A DNA stretch of 64,000 nucleotides from Cellulophaga sp. RHA19 (GCF_002813425.1 NZ_PHUL01000001.1:372001-436000); one strand, 5' to 3'; positions 8,833 to 21,603 are shown, counted from the stretch's first letter. The notes: generated from the letters alone by a model not told the origin. Program-made: numbers and translations.

Positions 8833-9466
8833 ACATCCTTTTAATTGGAAATCACATAGTAAAGCACCAATTGTAGGTATTGTACGAGGATTACCCTTAG
8901 ATACTGTTATTAGCATTGCAAACGCATATGTTTTGGCTGGTTTATCTACTATAGAAATTACTATGAACACCATTGGAGCTTCAGAAATAATTACAGAAAT
9001 AAGAAACAAGTTCCCAAATTTAAATGTTGGTGCCGGTACAGTTTGCTCTGTAGAAGATTATAATAATGCTATTGCAGCAGGTGCGCAATTTATTGTAACC
9101 CCTGTAATTAATGAAGAAGTTATAAAAAAAGCTGTAGCAGATGACGTTCCTATTTTTCCGGGCGCTTATTCTCCATCAGAAATCTACAAAGCTTGGTCTT
9201 TGGGAGCTTCTGCCGTAAAGATTTTCCCTGCAACGCAGCTAGGTCCTACTTTTGTTAAAGATATACTAGCACCTTTAAATAATATAAAAGTACTACCTAC
9301 TGGTGGTGTTACTAAAGAAAATATTGCTTCGTTTTTTGCCGCAGGTGCTACTGGTGTTGGTATGGGAAGCTCCTTATTAAACAAAGAACTTATTAAACAA
9401 AACGATTTTAATGGTTTGGCAGAACATTTTAAAAACATTAAAGCAGAGATTAAAGCATATTTATAA
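8822..9466 (+). CDS. dgoA: 2-dehydro-3-deoxy-6-phosphogalactonate aldolase
   Basis: About 214 residues from the ATG at 8822; the frame is open further upstream only through a TTG start, which I reject. Class I KDPG/KDPGal aldolase family: GIVRGLPLDTVISIANA, the catalytic-base region STIEITMNT, VGAGTVCS, the Schiff-base lysine in AVKIFPATQLGP, and VLPTGGV. It cleaves KDPGal to pyruvate and glyceraldehyde-3-phosphate, which closes the anhydrogalactose pathway (the DauD step). It overlaps the kinase gene by 11 bp. The LPLD after the arginine and the pairing with a galactonate kinase favour KDPGal over KDPG as substrate. Confidence 0.9.
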   Translation: MKTKHPFNWKSHSKAPIVGIVRGLPLDTVISIANAYVLAGLSTIEITMNTIGASEIITEIRNKFPNLNVGAGTVCSVEDYNNAIAAGAQFIVTPVINEEVIKKAVADDVPIFPGAYSPSEIYKAWSLGASAVKIFPATQLGPTFVKDILAPLNNIKVLPTGGVTKENIASFFAAGATGVGMGSSLLNKELIKQNDFNGLAEHFKNIKAEIKAYL

Positions 9467-9489
9467 TTGAGAACTATAAAAACCAAACT

Positions 9490-11547
9490 ATGAAAATTAT
9501 TGAAAAAATACTCTTAACCTGTGCTATCCTATTGGTACACTCCAGTTTTTTACACGCTCAAAAAGCAATAACACTAGAAGATAGCAACGTAAAAATTACC
9601 GTAGATGGTACTACAGGTAACTTTACTGTAATTGAAAAAACTTCTGGTCAAATATGGAATCCAGATCCTTGGGAAAATGCTGCTGGTTTACTAACACTTA
9701 CAGATAGTAAAAAAACTAAGCAAACAGTAAATATATCTAACAGTAAAAAAATAGAACTTACCAAAAAAGATAAAAATACGGTTGTAATAACATTTACCAA
9801 TCCTGCTTTTAGAGATGGCTCTATAGCTAAAGATGTAACACTACAAACTAAATTAAGTTTAGATCCTAAAACATCTAAACTAAGAGCAGAAATTATAAGC
9901 TACAAATCTAGCAATCATAAACTAATAAATCTAAGGTATCCATCTCGCTACTTTAGCTTAAAAACAGATAAAGATATAGGTGCCGCTGTCATACCACAAA
10001 AGCAAGGCATCATCTGTCCGTCTTATATTTTCCCTATGAATGGTGGTCGTTTTTGTAAATGGGATGATACCACATATAATAATAAATCTATAGGTACTTT
10101 AGAGCTTTTTAATAACGGTACAGGCTTATCTATGCCATGGTGGGGAACCTACAATAAAAAATCTGCAGTAGTTGGTATTATTGACAAAGACGTAAGACCA
10201 AAATTATTTTTTAACATTAATAATAACGGTCAGTACTTATTTAATGCAAAGGGTAAAATGTCTAACTACCAAAGAGTACAGTTTTTAGATCCCGTATGGG
10301 ACATATCAACACCTAACCAAACAATTGGAGGCATAACTTACTCTTTTATTCCTAAGGGAGATTATGTAGATATGGCTAAAGAATACAGAAAAGAAGCTAA
10401 AAAACGTGGTCATTTTGTTTCTTTAAGAGATAAACTAGCAAGAAATCCAGATGTAGATAAACTGCCAGGCTCTATCTACTTTGGTATTTATGGTGGCTAC
10501 CCTCATTATGTAAATATGCCAGGTATGGCTTTTACTTTTGATGATTTAAAAAATATGATTACTACAATACACGACACTCTAAAAGTAGACAATGCTTTTA
10601 TACACGCCTGGGGAACTTTCTCTAACTACGTACCTAACAACTGGCCAATAAGTGAAGAACTTGGTGGTGTTAAAAAACTTAAAGAAGCGGTAGATTTAAC
10701 TAACAAATATGGTTACTTATACTCTTCATACCACTCCTACTCTGCTCTATTAGAGAACGATCCAGATTTTTCTACCGAATTTATGTGGAAAGATGCTAAC
10801 GGTAAATTACAAGAAACTAATAGCAGATGGGCACGTGTAGATAGTAAATACCAATTAGGTTTGGCAAAAAAACACATCACTGAAGAAATAAAAGCATTAA
10901 ACTTAAAAGCAGATATTACAGATATTACGTTTGCTGCATATAGAGAAAAAGGAAAAGAAGGGCGTATTGCTCTTGCCAAATACATAGACTCTTTAAACCT
11001 TGTAAACGGAACAGAACACGGCCAAGAAGCTTGGATTCCTTATTTTGATATGTTTGAAGGCTTAACTTATCTTGGCAATCCTCCACTTTCTACTATTTCT
11101 AAAAAGGCTCCACTTTTTAATCTTGTATACCATGATGCTATTGCTGTTTTTGGAAAAATACAAGATCCAGATAACGAGGTTACTAACAATGGTGATTTTA
11201 GAATAAAGTCATTACGCAGCATACTTTTTGGTAGAGGAACAACTATTTTCTTTGCTCCGTATGAGTTTGACGGTATGTCTAGTATGATTAAAATGGCTAA
11301 CAAATTAGTAGCTCCAATACACAAAGAAACATTTTATGCCGAATTAGAAAGTCACGAATACTTAAGTAAAGATTTTAAAGTGCAACGTACAAAATTTTCT
11401 AATGGAACTACTGTAATTGTTAACGTAGGTAATGTAGACCAAAAAATAGAAAACGGACAAACAATTCCTGGTTATGGCTATTATGTTACCAGAGAAAACG
11501 GAGAAATTAACAAAGGAAGCTACCAAGTTAGTTTGTTAGAAAACTAA
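9490..11547 (+). CDS. GH129-like exo-glycosidase, candidate 3,6-anhydro-D-galactosidase
   Basis: 685 residues with a type I signal peptide (ILLTCAILLVHSSFLHAQ), so periplasmic. After an N-terminal beta-rich part (about 25-300) comes a barrel-like region with SIYFGIYGGYPHY, FIHAWGTFSNYVP, ADITDITFAAY and VNGTEHGQEAWIPYFD. The overall pattern recalls GH129 and related families (alpha-N-acetylgalactosaminidase fold). GH129 members in carrageenan loci of marine Flavobacteriia release 3,6-anhydro-D-galactose from the non-reducing end. I assign the family from memory of its pattern and position, not from a search; the acids in ITDITF and NGTEHGQE are candidate catalytic residues. It lies 23 bp after the aldolase gene and 25 bp before a GH2 gene in the same operon. 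Confidence 0.65.
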   Translation: MKIIEKILLTCAILLVHSSFLHAQKAITLEDSNVKITVDGTTGNFTVIEKTSGQIWNPDPWENAAGLLTLTDSKKTKQTVNISNSKKIELTKKDKNTVVITFTNPAFRDGSIAKDVTLQTKLSLDPKTSKLRAEIISYKSSNHKLINLRYPSRYFSLKTDKDIGAAVIPQKQGIICPSYIFPMNGGRFCKWDDTTYNNKSIGTLELFNNGTGLSMPWWGTYNKKSAVVGIIDKDVRPKLFFNINNNGQYLFNAKGKMSNYQRVQFLDPVWDISTPNQTIGGITYSFIPKGDYVDMAKEYRKEAKKRGHFVSLRDKLARNPDVDKLPGSIYFGIYGGYPHYVNMPGMAFTFDDLKNMITTIHDTLKVDNAFIHAWGTFSNYVPNNWPISEELGGVKKLKEAVDLTNKYGYLYSSYHSYSALLENDPDFSTEFMWKDANGKLQETNSRWARVDSKYQLGLAKKHITEEIKALNLKADITDITFAAYREKGKEGRIALAKYIDSLNLVNGTEHGQEAWIPYFDMFEGLTYLGNPPLSTISKKAPLFNLVYHDAIAVFGKIQDPDNEVTNNGDFRIKSLRSILFGRGTTIFFAPYEFDGMSSMIKMANKLVAPIHKETFYAELESHEYLSKDFKVQRTKFSNGTTVIVNVGNVDQKIENGQTIPGYGYYVTRENGEINKGSYQVSLLEN

Positions 11548-11554
11548 TTACTAA

Positions 11555-14803
<3,249 letters not shown>

Positions 14804-14819
14804 CATTTATAAAAAAAAT

Positions 14820-15140
14820 ATGGAATACAAGTTTAGTCATATTGGAATACCAACTACAGAAGAAAAAGAATGGGACGGTTTTTACGAACCAGGAAAAATA
14901 CACTACACAGAGTTTGATAAAGACGAGTACAATATAGAATGGGTAAAATTTGATGCTGATAGCCCAATGCCAAAGTTAATGCGCACCATACCACACGTTG
15001 CTTATTTTGTAGATAATATGGAAGATGCCTTAAAAGGTAAAGACATTTTAGTTGATACTTTTTCTCCTGGAGAAGGTGTACGCGTTGCTTTTATAAAACA
15101 CAACGGAGCTCCTGTAGAATTTATGGAGGTAAAAGAATAA
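14820..15140 (+). CDS. Small VOC/glyoxalase-like protein of unknown role
   Basis: 106 residues, no signal peptide, cytoplasmic. MEYKFSHIGIPTT, IPHVAYFVDNMEDAL and VAFIKHNGAPVEFMEV have the beta-alpha-beta rhythm of the vicinal oxygen chelate fold, with possible metal ligands at H8, H60 and E103. At this length it would be one half-barrel pair, perhaps dimeric. It is the last gene of the operon that runs from the RhaT-type gene, 16 bp after GH2. A role in isomerising or opening a sugar intermediate is possible, but nothing in the sequence names a substrate. Confidence 0.6.
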   Translation: MEYKFSHIGIPTTEEKEWDGFYEPGKIHYTEFDKDEYNIEWVKFDADSPMPKLMRTIPHVAYFVDNMEDALKGKDILVDTFSPGEGVRVAFIKHNGAPVEFMEVKE

Positions 15141-15189
15141 CTCTCTACCCGTAAATAACTCCATTTTAATAAAAATCTATTACTGTAGA

Positions 15190-15218
15190 GTTAAAATAAT
15201 GTTACAACAAGGTAATTT
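15190..15218 (+). promoter_or_regulatory. Operator 3 (direct repeat, 21 bp period) upstream of sulfatase/GH127
   Basis: First half GTTAAAATAATG at 15190-15201, spacer of 8, second half AGGTAATTT at 15210-15218. The site lies 75 bp before the sulfatase ATG at 15293 and starts a new transcription unit with the GH127 gene. Confidence 0.65.
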
Positions 15219-15292
15219 GCTTTAATCATTTTACCTTTTTTTTCTTTTAATTTGTTGTAATTCACTCATTACTAATAGTGAAACACATACAA

Positions 15293-16747
15293 ATGAAGAA
15301 AAGTATTATTTATCTATTATTAACTTTTATTGCTGTACACCTACAAGCGCAAAAACAACCAAACATTGTTTTCTTATTTTCTGATGATGCTGGTTATGCA
15401 GACTTTGGTTTTCAAGGCAGTAAAATAATGAAAACTCCAAACCTTGATAAGCTAGCAAAGTCTGGAGCTAAATTTACCCAAGGCTATGTTACAGATGCTA
15501 CCTGCGGACCATCTAGGGCCGGCTTAATTACAGGTAAATACCAACAACGTTTTGGATACGAGGAAATTAACGTTCCTGGCTATATGAGTGCCAATTCTAA
15601 ATTTTTGGCAGATGACATGGGCTTACCATTAGACCAGTTAACAATTGCAGATTACCTAAAAAAATTAGGGTACAAAACTGCTATGTATGGCAAATGGCAT
15701 TTAGGCGATGCAGACCGTTACCACCCAACTAAGAGAGGGTTTGATGAGTTTTATGGTTTTAGAGGTGGTGCGCGTAGTTACTTTGGCTACAATGATGTTT
15801 CTAAAGCCAATTTAGACAACAGAATGGAAAGAGGTTTTGGCAACTACCAAGAGCCAACCAAATACGTAACCGATGCTTTGGCAAACGAAGCTGTTTCGTT
15901 TATTCAGAAAAACAAAGACAATCCTTTTTTTATATACTTAGCTTTTAATGCTGTACATACACCAATGCAAGCAACAGCAGAAGATTTAGAAAAATTTCCT
16001 AATTTATATGGCAAACGAAAAGAGCTAGCTGCTATGACATTAGCACTTGACAGAGCTTGTGGCAAAGTAATAAACAAATTAAAAGAACTTGGTTTAGATA
16101 AAAACACAATTATAGTTTTCTCTAACGACAATGGCGGACCAACAGATAAAAATGCATCTTTAAACTTACCATTAAGTGGCACAAAATCTAACCATTTAGA
16201 AGGCGGAATAAGAGTGCCTTATTTAATAAGTTGGCCAAAACAAATAAAGTCTAAAACGGTATACAATTACCCAGTTAGCACTCTAGACTTACTACCTACT
16301 TTTTACGCAGCAGGAGGTGGAAAAACTGAAGACTTAAAAGACATAGATGGCGTAAATCTTTTGCCATATATAAATGGTGAAAATAATGCTAGACCGCATA
16401 ATACCTTATTTTGGAAAAAAGAAGTAAGACTTGCCTATAGAGAAGGCGACTGGAAATTAATACGTTTTGCAGACAGACCAGCAGAGTTATATGATTTATC
16501 TACAGACACTGCAGAACTAAATAATATTGCTTTTAAACATCCAGAAAAAGTAAAATCTATGTTTAAAAAAATGTTTGAATGGGAGTCTACATTACAACGA
16601 CCACTTTGGATGCTAAAAAGAAGTTTTGAAAATTACGACATTGACCGTATGGATAGGTACAGAACTCCCGAAAAAGTAAAAAAAGAGATGCAACAGTACA
16701 ACTCTCCAATAAAAGAGAAACGTCAATTTGAAAAAAACAACAAATAA
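15293..16747 (+). CDS. S1 family sulfatase (arylsulfatase A-like), signal peptide
   Basis: About 484 residues from the ATG at 15293; a GTG 15 bp upstream is the alternative. Signal peptide [17 protein letters not shown], so periplasmic. Type I formylglycine sulfatase: metal ligands in FLFSDDAGY, maturation motif [11 protein letters not shown] with C71 to be converted to formylglycine, GKWHLG, and FSNDNGG for the distal metal pair. In this setting it should remove ester sulfate from carrageenan oligosaccharides. The build fits the arylsulfatase A-like subfamilies, possibly S1_19, whose members include carrageenan exo-4-sulfatases; the subfamily is a guess. It is followed by GH127 after 28 bp. 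No formylglycine-generating enzyme is in the window. Confidence 0.9.
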   Translation: MKKSIIYLLLTFIAVHLQAQKQPNIVFLFSDDAGYADFGFQGSKIMKTPNLDKLAKSGAKFTQGYVTDATCGPSRAGLITGKYQQRFGYEEINVPGYMSANSKFLADDMGLPLDQLTIADYLKKLGYKTAMYGKWHLGDADRYHPTKRGFDEFYGFRGGARSYFGYNDVSKANLDNRMERGFGNYQEPTKYVTDALANEAVSFIQKNKDNPFFIYLAFNAVHTPMQATAEDLEKFPNLYGKRKELAAMTLALDRACGKVINKLKELGLDKNTIIVFSNDNGGPTDKNASLNLPLSGTKSNHLEGGIRVPYLISWPKQIKSKTVYNYPVSTLDLLPTFYAAGGGKTEDLKDIDGVNLLPYINGENNARPHNTLFWKKEVRLAYREGDWKLIRFADRPAELYDLSTDTAELNNIAFKHPEKVKSMFKKMFEWESTLQRPLWMLKRSFENYDIDRMDRYRTPEKVKKEMQQYNSPIKEKRQFEKNNK

Positions 16748-16775
16748 CAAACTAACTTATACTCAATTTTAAAAT

Positions 16776-18881
16776 ATGAAACAATTTACACTTATAGCCT
16801 TTAGCGCTCTGGTTCTTTCCTCTTGCGGACAGGATAAAAAAGCAAAGATTCCGGAAGCAACTGCAAATACAGAAAGTAAAGATCTAGCTCTAAACTTAGA
16901 TCCTAACGCAGGTATTATAAATAATGCCAATAGTCCGCATGTTGCTTTTAAAAGTATAGATATGGGAGATTGCCAATGGACAGAAGGTTTTTGGGCAGAT
17001 AAATTTAAAATTGCCGAAACAAAAATGGTTCCCTATATGCGAAGTTTACTAACTGGTGATACTGGCCACGCATTAAACAACTTTAAAATTGCTGCTGGCT
17101 TAAAAGAAGGTGAACACAAAGGTATGCATTGGCACGATGGTGACTTTTATAAGTTTATGGAAGCCACAATGTATGTTTATGCACAAAATAAAGACGAAGC
17201 TTTATTAAAAGAAATAGATAGTTATATTGACATCATTGGAAAAGCACAAGAAAAAGATGGCTACCTACAGACTCAAATTCAGTTAAAAGATGATCGTTCT
17301 AGGTATGAAAACCGAAAGTTTCATGAAATGTACAATTCTGGACACTTATTAACTAGTGCTTGTATTCATTACCGAATTACGGGTCAGACTAACTTTTTAG
17401 ATATAGCTGTTAAACACGCAGATTTGTTACACTCCTTATTTATGACAGATGATGAGCGATATGGTCGTTTTGGTTTTAACCAAACACAAATTATGGGCTT
17501 AGTAGAATTGTACAGAACAACAAAAGACAAACGCTATTTAGAGTTAGCAGAGAAATTTATTAACAACAGAGGATCTTATAAAGTTGCAGAAACACCAGAA
17601 ACAAAAGGATATCCTATTGGAGATATGGTGCAAGAGCGCACACCTTTACGTAAATCTGATGAAGCAGTTGGCCACGCGGTTTTAGCCTTGTATTATTATG
17701 CCGGAGCTGCAGATGTTTATGCAGAAACAGGAGAACAAGCCTTAATTGATGCTTTAGATAAATTATGGATGAATGTTGCACTTAAAAAAATGTACGTAAC
17801 CGGTGCTGTTGGTCAAACTCACTACGGAGCATCAACTAATAGAGATAAGATTGAAGAAGGTTTTATAGACGAGTACATGATGCCAAATATGACTGCATAT
17901 AATGAGACTTGCGCCAATGTGTGCAACTCTATGTTTAGCTATCGTATGCTTGGCGTACACGGTGAATCTAAATATGCAGATATTATGGAAACCGTATTAT
18001 ACAACAGTGCATTATCTGGTATTAATTTAGAAGGAGACAGGTATTACTACGCTAATCCACTTAGAGTAATTCACGGCTCTAGAGACTATGACAAAATGAA
18101 CACAGAGTTCCCAACAAGACAAGCTTATTTAGACTGTTTTTGTTGTCCTCCAAACCTAGTTCGTACAATTGCAAAAGTATCTGGCTGGGCATATAGCAAA
18201 TCTAAAAATGGTATTGCTATAAACCTTTATGGTGGTAACACATTAAAAACAACACTTGCTGATGGCTCTAAGTTAGAGTTGAAACAAGAAACAGCTTACC
18301 CTTGGAATGGAGATGTAAAAATAACAATGCAAGCCTGTAAAAGCACTCCTTTTGATGTGCTTGTTAGAATTCCGGATTGGGCAGAAAACACAAAAGTACT
18401 AGTAAATGGCAAAGAGATTAACGCTACTGTAAAAGCTGGTGAGTTTACTACTATTACCCGACAATGGAAAAAAGATGATGTAATACGTGTTGCAATGCCA
18501 TTAGATATAAATTTTGTAGAAGGTCATGAACGTATTGAAGAAGTACGTAACCAAGTAGCCATAAAAAGAGGTCCTCTTATATATTGTGTAGAATCTGCAG
18601 ATTTACCTAAAGACACTAGTATTTTAGATGTATTTATTAAAGGTGATGCGTCCCAACTAAAATCTGAGTACAGGCCAGACTTTTTAGGTGGAGTATCTGC
18701 AATAACAGGAAACGTTTTACTACGTAAGGATGCTAGTAAGGCAGATAAAATGTATCACAAAGTAAAAAAACCAGAGTGGAACACTTACAATACAACCTTT
18801 GTTCCTTATTATGCTTGGTCTAACAGAAACAATGAAAAAGAAAGTGAAATGACTGTGTTTTTACCAGTTGTTTGGGAATAA
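16776..18881 (+). CDS. GH127 lipoprotein, candidate 3,6-anhydro-D-galactosidase
   Basis: 701 residues, lipoprotein signal ending LSSCGQ. GH127 fold with the zinc-thiolate active site fully present: E361 (acid/base) in KIEEGF, E377 and C379 in NETCANVC, and C456-C457 in CFCCPPN. The spacings 16, 2 and 79 equal those between E322, E338, C340 and C417 of the Bifidobacterium enzyme HypBA1, a beta-L-arabinofuranosidase whose C417 is the nucleophile. In marine carrageenan loci GH127 members instead act as 3,6-anhydro-D-galactosidases, and the dau-type genes upstream argue for that activity here. There are no arabinose genes nearby. It is co-transcribed with the preceding sulfatase and ends at a strong terminator. 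Confidence 0.88.
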   Translation: MKQFTLIAFSALVLSSCGQDKKAKIPEATANTESKDLALNLDPNAGIINNANSPHVAFKSIDMGDCQWTEGFWADKFKIAETKMVPYMRSLLTGDTGHALNNFKIAAGLKEGEHKGMHWHDGDFYKFMEATMYVYAQNKDEALLKEIDSYIDIIGKAQEKDGYLQTQIQLKDDRSRYENRKFHEMYNSGHLLTSACIHYRITGQTNFLDIAVKHADLLHSLFMTDDERYGRFGFNQTQIMGLVELYRTTKDKRYLELAEKFINNRGSYKVAETPETKGYPIGDMVQERTPLRKSDEAVGHAVLALYYYAGAADVYAETGEQALIDALDKLWMNVALKKMYVTGAVGQTHYGASTNRDKIEEGFIDEYMMPNMTAYNETCANVCNSMFSYRMLGVHGESKYADIMETVLYNSALSGINLEGDRYYYANPLRVIHGSRDYDKMNTEFPTRQAYLDCFCCPPNLVRTIAKVSGWAYSKSKNGIAINLYGGNTLKTTLADGSKLELKQETAYPWNGDVKITMQACKSTPFDVLVRIPDWAENTKVLVNGKEINATVKAGEFTTITRQWKKDDVIRVAMPLDINFVEGHERIEEVRNQVAIKRGPLIYCVESADLPKDTSILDVFIKGDASQLKSEYRPDFLGGVSAITGNVLLRKDASKADKMYHKVKKPEWNTYNTTFVPYYAWSNRNNEKESEMTVFLPVVWE

Positions 18882-18901
18882 ATAACACGTTAGTTTTTAT
18901 T

Positions 18902-18938
18902 AAAAAAGGGGATAAGTTGTACAACTTATCCCCTTTTT
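18902..18938. terminator. Bidirectional rho-independent terminator
   Basis: A perfect 13 bp stem, GGGGATAAGTTGT paired with ACAACTTATCCCC (18908-18933), is flanked by an A-run and a T-run. It lies between the converging GH127 and molybdo-hydroxylase genes and can serve both strands. Confidence 0.93.
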
Positions 18939-18961
18939 ATATTTTAATTAAATATAGGTAA

Positions 18962-21142
18962 TTACACTAACTTATGATCTTTTAATGGTAAACTTCTATA
19001 CCTATCTCCTGTTGCTTTAAAAATTGCATTAACAATTGCTGGCGCAATAACAGGTACTCCTGGCTCACCAACACCCGTTGGTTTTTCATTATTTTCTACT
19101 ATTTCTACATGAATTTTTGGTGCTTGTGGCATACGTAACATTTGATAATCACCAAAATTGGTTTGTTCTATGGCACCATCCTTAGCCGTTATTTTACCAT
19201 AGAAAGCTAAAGACATACCAAAAATAGCAGCACCTTCCATTTGTGCAATAATTGTATTTTTATTTACAGCCAAGCCACAATCTATAACAGAATGTATGTT
19301 GTGCACTTTTACTTTATTATTTATAACAGACACCTCAACTACAGAAGCCACATAAGATAAAAAACTATAATGTACAGCAAGTCCCATTGCATGACCTTCT
19401 GGTAACTTTTTACCCCAATCTGCATTTTTAGCAGCCTGTTTTAGCACGTGTTTTAAACGAGCAGTATCATATTTATATTCATTTTTTGTATCTTCAATAC
19501 GGTCACTACCAATTAAATTTAACCTAAACTCTAACGGATCTACTCCTGCCTCATTAGCTAATTCATCAGCAAAAACATTTATTGCAAAACCGTGCGGAAT
19601 ATTTATAACAGAACGCATCCAACCTATTCTAACGTGTGCTGGCGCTTCACCGGTTTCTACTTGCATATTAGGAATTTCAAAAGGTACATTAGTTGCACTT
19701 GAAGCTTCAAACGGAGCAGGATGCAAAATACCAGGAGAAAATGTAGAACCTATAGATGGTAATGCAAAACGATGCAACCAACCTGTTACTTTTCCGTCTT
19801 TATCTAAACCACCTTTCATATATTGTGCAGCTACGGTATGGTAATATCCGTGTTTTACATCATCTTCTCTTGTCCAAACAACCTGTACAGGAGCATTAAT
19901 TGCCTTAGAAATAGCTGCTGCTTCTACCACATAATCTGGTTTAGATTTTCTACCAAAACCACCACCTAAAAATGTCACATTTACAGTAACATTCTTTTCG
20001 TCTGTATTTAAATAAGCACTAACCTCAGTCCTTGTACGTTGTGGCTCCTGTGTTGGTGCCCAAATTTCACAATTATCACCTTGCACCCAAGCAACAGCAT
20101 TAGGCACCTCCATTGGCGTATGTACCAAATGTGGCAGTTGGTAGGTACTTTCTATTGTTTTAGATGCTTTTTTAAATGCATCATCTACATTACCAACAGA
20201 CTTAGCAACCTTACCTTTTTTATGTACGTTAGCTGTTAACTCTTCCATATAAGCATCTGAGTTATAACCTTTGTTATCACCCAAATCCCACTCTACTTTT
20301 AAAGCCTCTTTACCTTTAAAAGCTGCCCAAGTATTTGTAGCAACAACAGCCACACCACCTAAAGGACCAAAAGGTTTTTCTACTCTAGGAATTTCTACAA
20401 CATCTATAACACCTGCAATTTTTAAGGCTTCAGTTTTGTCAAAAGACTTTACTGTACCAAAAGTAACAGGACAACGTTTTATTGCCGCAAATTTCATATT
20501 ATCTAAACGCTTGTCTAAACCAAAAATAGCGCTTCCGTTAGATAAGTTTTCTACATCCTTACTTGGTAAATACTTACCAATATATTTAAAATCTTTAGGA
20601 TCTTTTAAAACAACATCTTTGGGAACCTCTATAGTTTTTGCTACCTCTACAAGTTCTCCAAATCCTATTTTTTTACCACTATTACTTATAACAAAATGGT
20701 TTTCTGCTTTTAATTCTGATGCAGGAACCTCCCATTTTTTAGCAGCAGCAGCAATTAAAACTGCTTTTGTAGCAGCACCAATTTTACGCATTTCTTCATA
20801 CAAAAGACGTACACTTTTAGAGCCATCTGTATTTTGATCGCCATATTTAGCATCACCTACAGCTTGTTTAATACTTACTCTATCCCAATCTGCCTCCATC
20901 TCATCTGCAATAACAGACGTTAGAGAAGTACGTACACCTTGTCCCATTTCTGATCTTGATGCTACTAAAATTAGGTTACCATCAGAATTAAGCTGAACAA
21001 ATAAATTAGGATTAAACTCTATTATTTCTTTTGGCTCACAACCTGTAAAAAGCGTTGTACCAGAAGCTATTATTAAACCTCCTGAAGCCAAACCTAGACC
21101 TTTTAAAAAACTTCTACGACTCACATTTTTAACATCCATCAT
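18962..21142 (-). CDS. Tat-exported molybdopterin hydroxylase large subunit (IorB/aldehyde oxidase type)
   Basis: 726 residues. The N-terminus has a twin-arginine signal, SRRSFLKGLGLASGG, so the folded enzyme is sent to the periplasm. Xanthine oxidase-family blocks are seen: SEMGQGVRTSLT, GGGFGRKSKPDYVVEAA, and the late GEPGVPVIAPAIVNAI with the catalytic-glutamate type GVGEPG. It resembles isoquinoline 1-oxidoreductase beta subunits and periplasmic aldehyde oxidases, which pass electrons to a membrane carrier and lack a FAD subunit. The substrate is unknown; within this locus an aldose such as 3,6-anhydrogalactose, which readily exposes its aldehyde, is a reasonable guess. It follows the 2Fe-2S subunit gene by 2 bp. 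The minus orientation sets it apart from the rest of the PUL. Confidence 0.88.
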   Translation of the reverse strand: MMDVKNVSRRSFLKGLGLASGGLIIASGTTLFTGCEPKEIIEFNPNLFVQLNSDGNLILVASRSEMGQGVRTSLTSVIADEMEADWDRVSIKQAVGDAKYGDQNTDGSKSVRLLYEEMRKIGAATKAVLIAAAAKKWEVPASELKAENHFVISNSGKKIGFGELVEVAKTIEVPKDVVLKDPKDFKYIGKYLPSKDVENLSNGSAIFGLDKRLDNMKFAAIKRCPVTFGTVKSFDKTEALKIAGVIDVVEIPRVEKPFGPLGGVAVVATNTWAAFKGKEALKVEWDLGDNKGYNSDAYMEELTANVHKKGKVAKSVGNVDDAFKKASKTIESTYQLPHLVHTPMEVPNAVAWVQGDNCEIWAPTQEPQRTRTEVSAYLNTDEKNVTVNVTFLGGGFGRKSKPDYVVEAAAISKAINAPVQVVWTREDDVKHGYYHTVAAQYMKGGLDKDGKVTGWLHRFALPSIGSTFSPGILHPAPFEASSATNVPFEIPNMQVETGEAPAHVRIGWMRSVINIPHGFAINVFADELANEAGVDPLEFRLNLIGSDRIEDTKNEYKYDTARLKHVLKQAAKNADWGKKLPEGHAMGLAVHYSFLSYVASVVEVSVINNKVKVHNIHSVIDCGLAVNKNTIIAQMEGAAIFGMSLAFYGKITAKDGAIEQTNFGDYQMLRMPQAPKIHVEIVENNEKPTGVGEPGVPVIAPAIVNAIFKATGDRYRSLPLKDHKLV

Positions 21143-21144
21143 AA

Positions 21145-21603
21145 CTAGCCTTTGTTTTTTAATTCAACAGAATGGTTTATTGCCTTTTTTATACGCGGAT
21201 ATGTACCACATCTACATATGTTACGCACCATTGCATTATTAATATCTTCATCAGACGGGTTGCTATTACCATTTAACAAAGCAGTTGCAGTTATTAATTG
21301 TCCAGATTGGCAAAATCCACATTGTGGTACATTATGTTCTGCCCAAGACTTTTGTAATAACTGAAGGTTTTCTGTTTGCCCCTCTACTGTAATTAATTCA
21401 TTTTCTCCCACCGCAGAAACAGGTAATTGACAAGAATTTACAGCATTGCCGTCCATTAAAACCATACAAGCACCACAAAAACCTTTACCGCAACCAAATT
21501 TGGTTCCAGTAAAACCTATAATATCTCTTATTGCCCACAACAAAGGCATATCCGGATCTACATCTATAGTATGTATTTCTCCATTAATTTTTAGCTTGGT
21601 CAT
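21145..21603 (-). CDS. 2Fe-2S subunit of the molybdo-hydroxylase (IorA type)
   Basis: 152 residues. Two [2Fe-2S] clusters are visible: the plant-ferredoxin type CGKGFCGACMV with a later Cys in NSCQLP, and the C-terminal CGFCQSG plus NICRCGTYPRI cluster. This is the standard small subunit of the xanthine dehydrogenase family. It lacks a signal peptide and would be carried out with its Tat-bearing partner. It is first in the two-gene minus operon, divergent from the sulfatase at 21898. The 294 bp gap between them carries operator 4, 196 bp from this start, so co-regulation is possible but not shown. Confidence 0.93.
   Translation of the reverse strand: MTKLKINGEIHTIDVDPDMPLLWAIRDIIGFTGTKFGCGKGFCGACMVLMDGNAVNSCQLPVSAVGENELITVEGQTENLQLLQKSWAEHNVPQCGFCQSGQLITATALLNGNSNPSDEDINNAMVRNICRCGTYPRIKKAINHSVELKNKG

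Noticed and set aside
16776..18881. Arabinan degradation based on GH127
   Set aside because: There are no arabinose isomerase, kinase or GH43/GH51 genes nearby, and the neighbours are sulfatases.
18962..21603. Long plus-strand open frames inside the molybdo-hydroxylase genes (for example 20271-20837)
   Set aside because: They are antisense shadows; the minus-strand proteins carry full family motifs.
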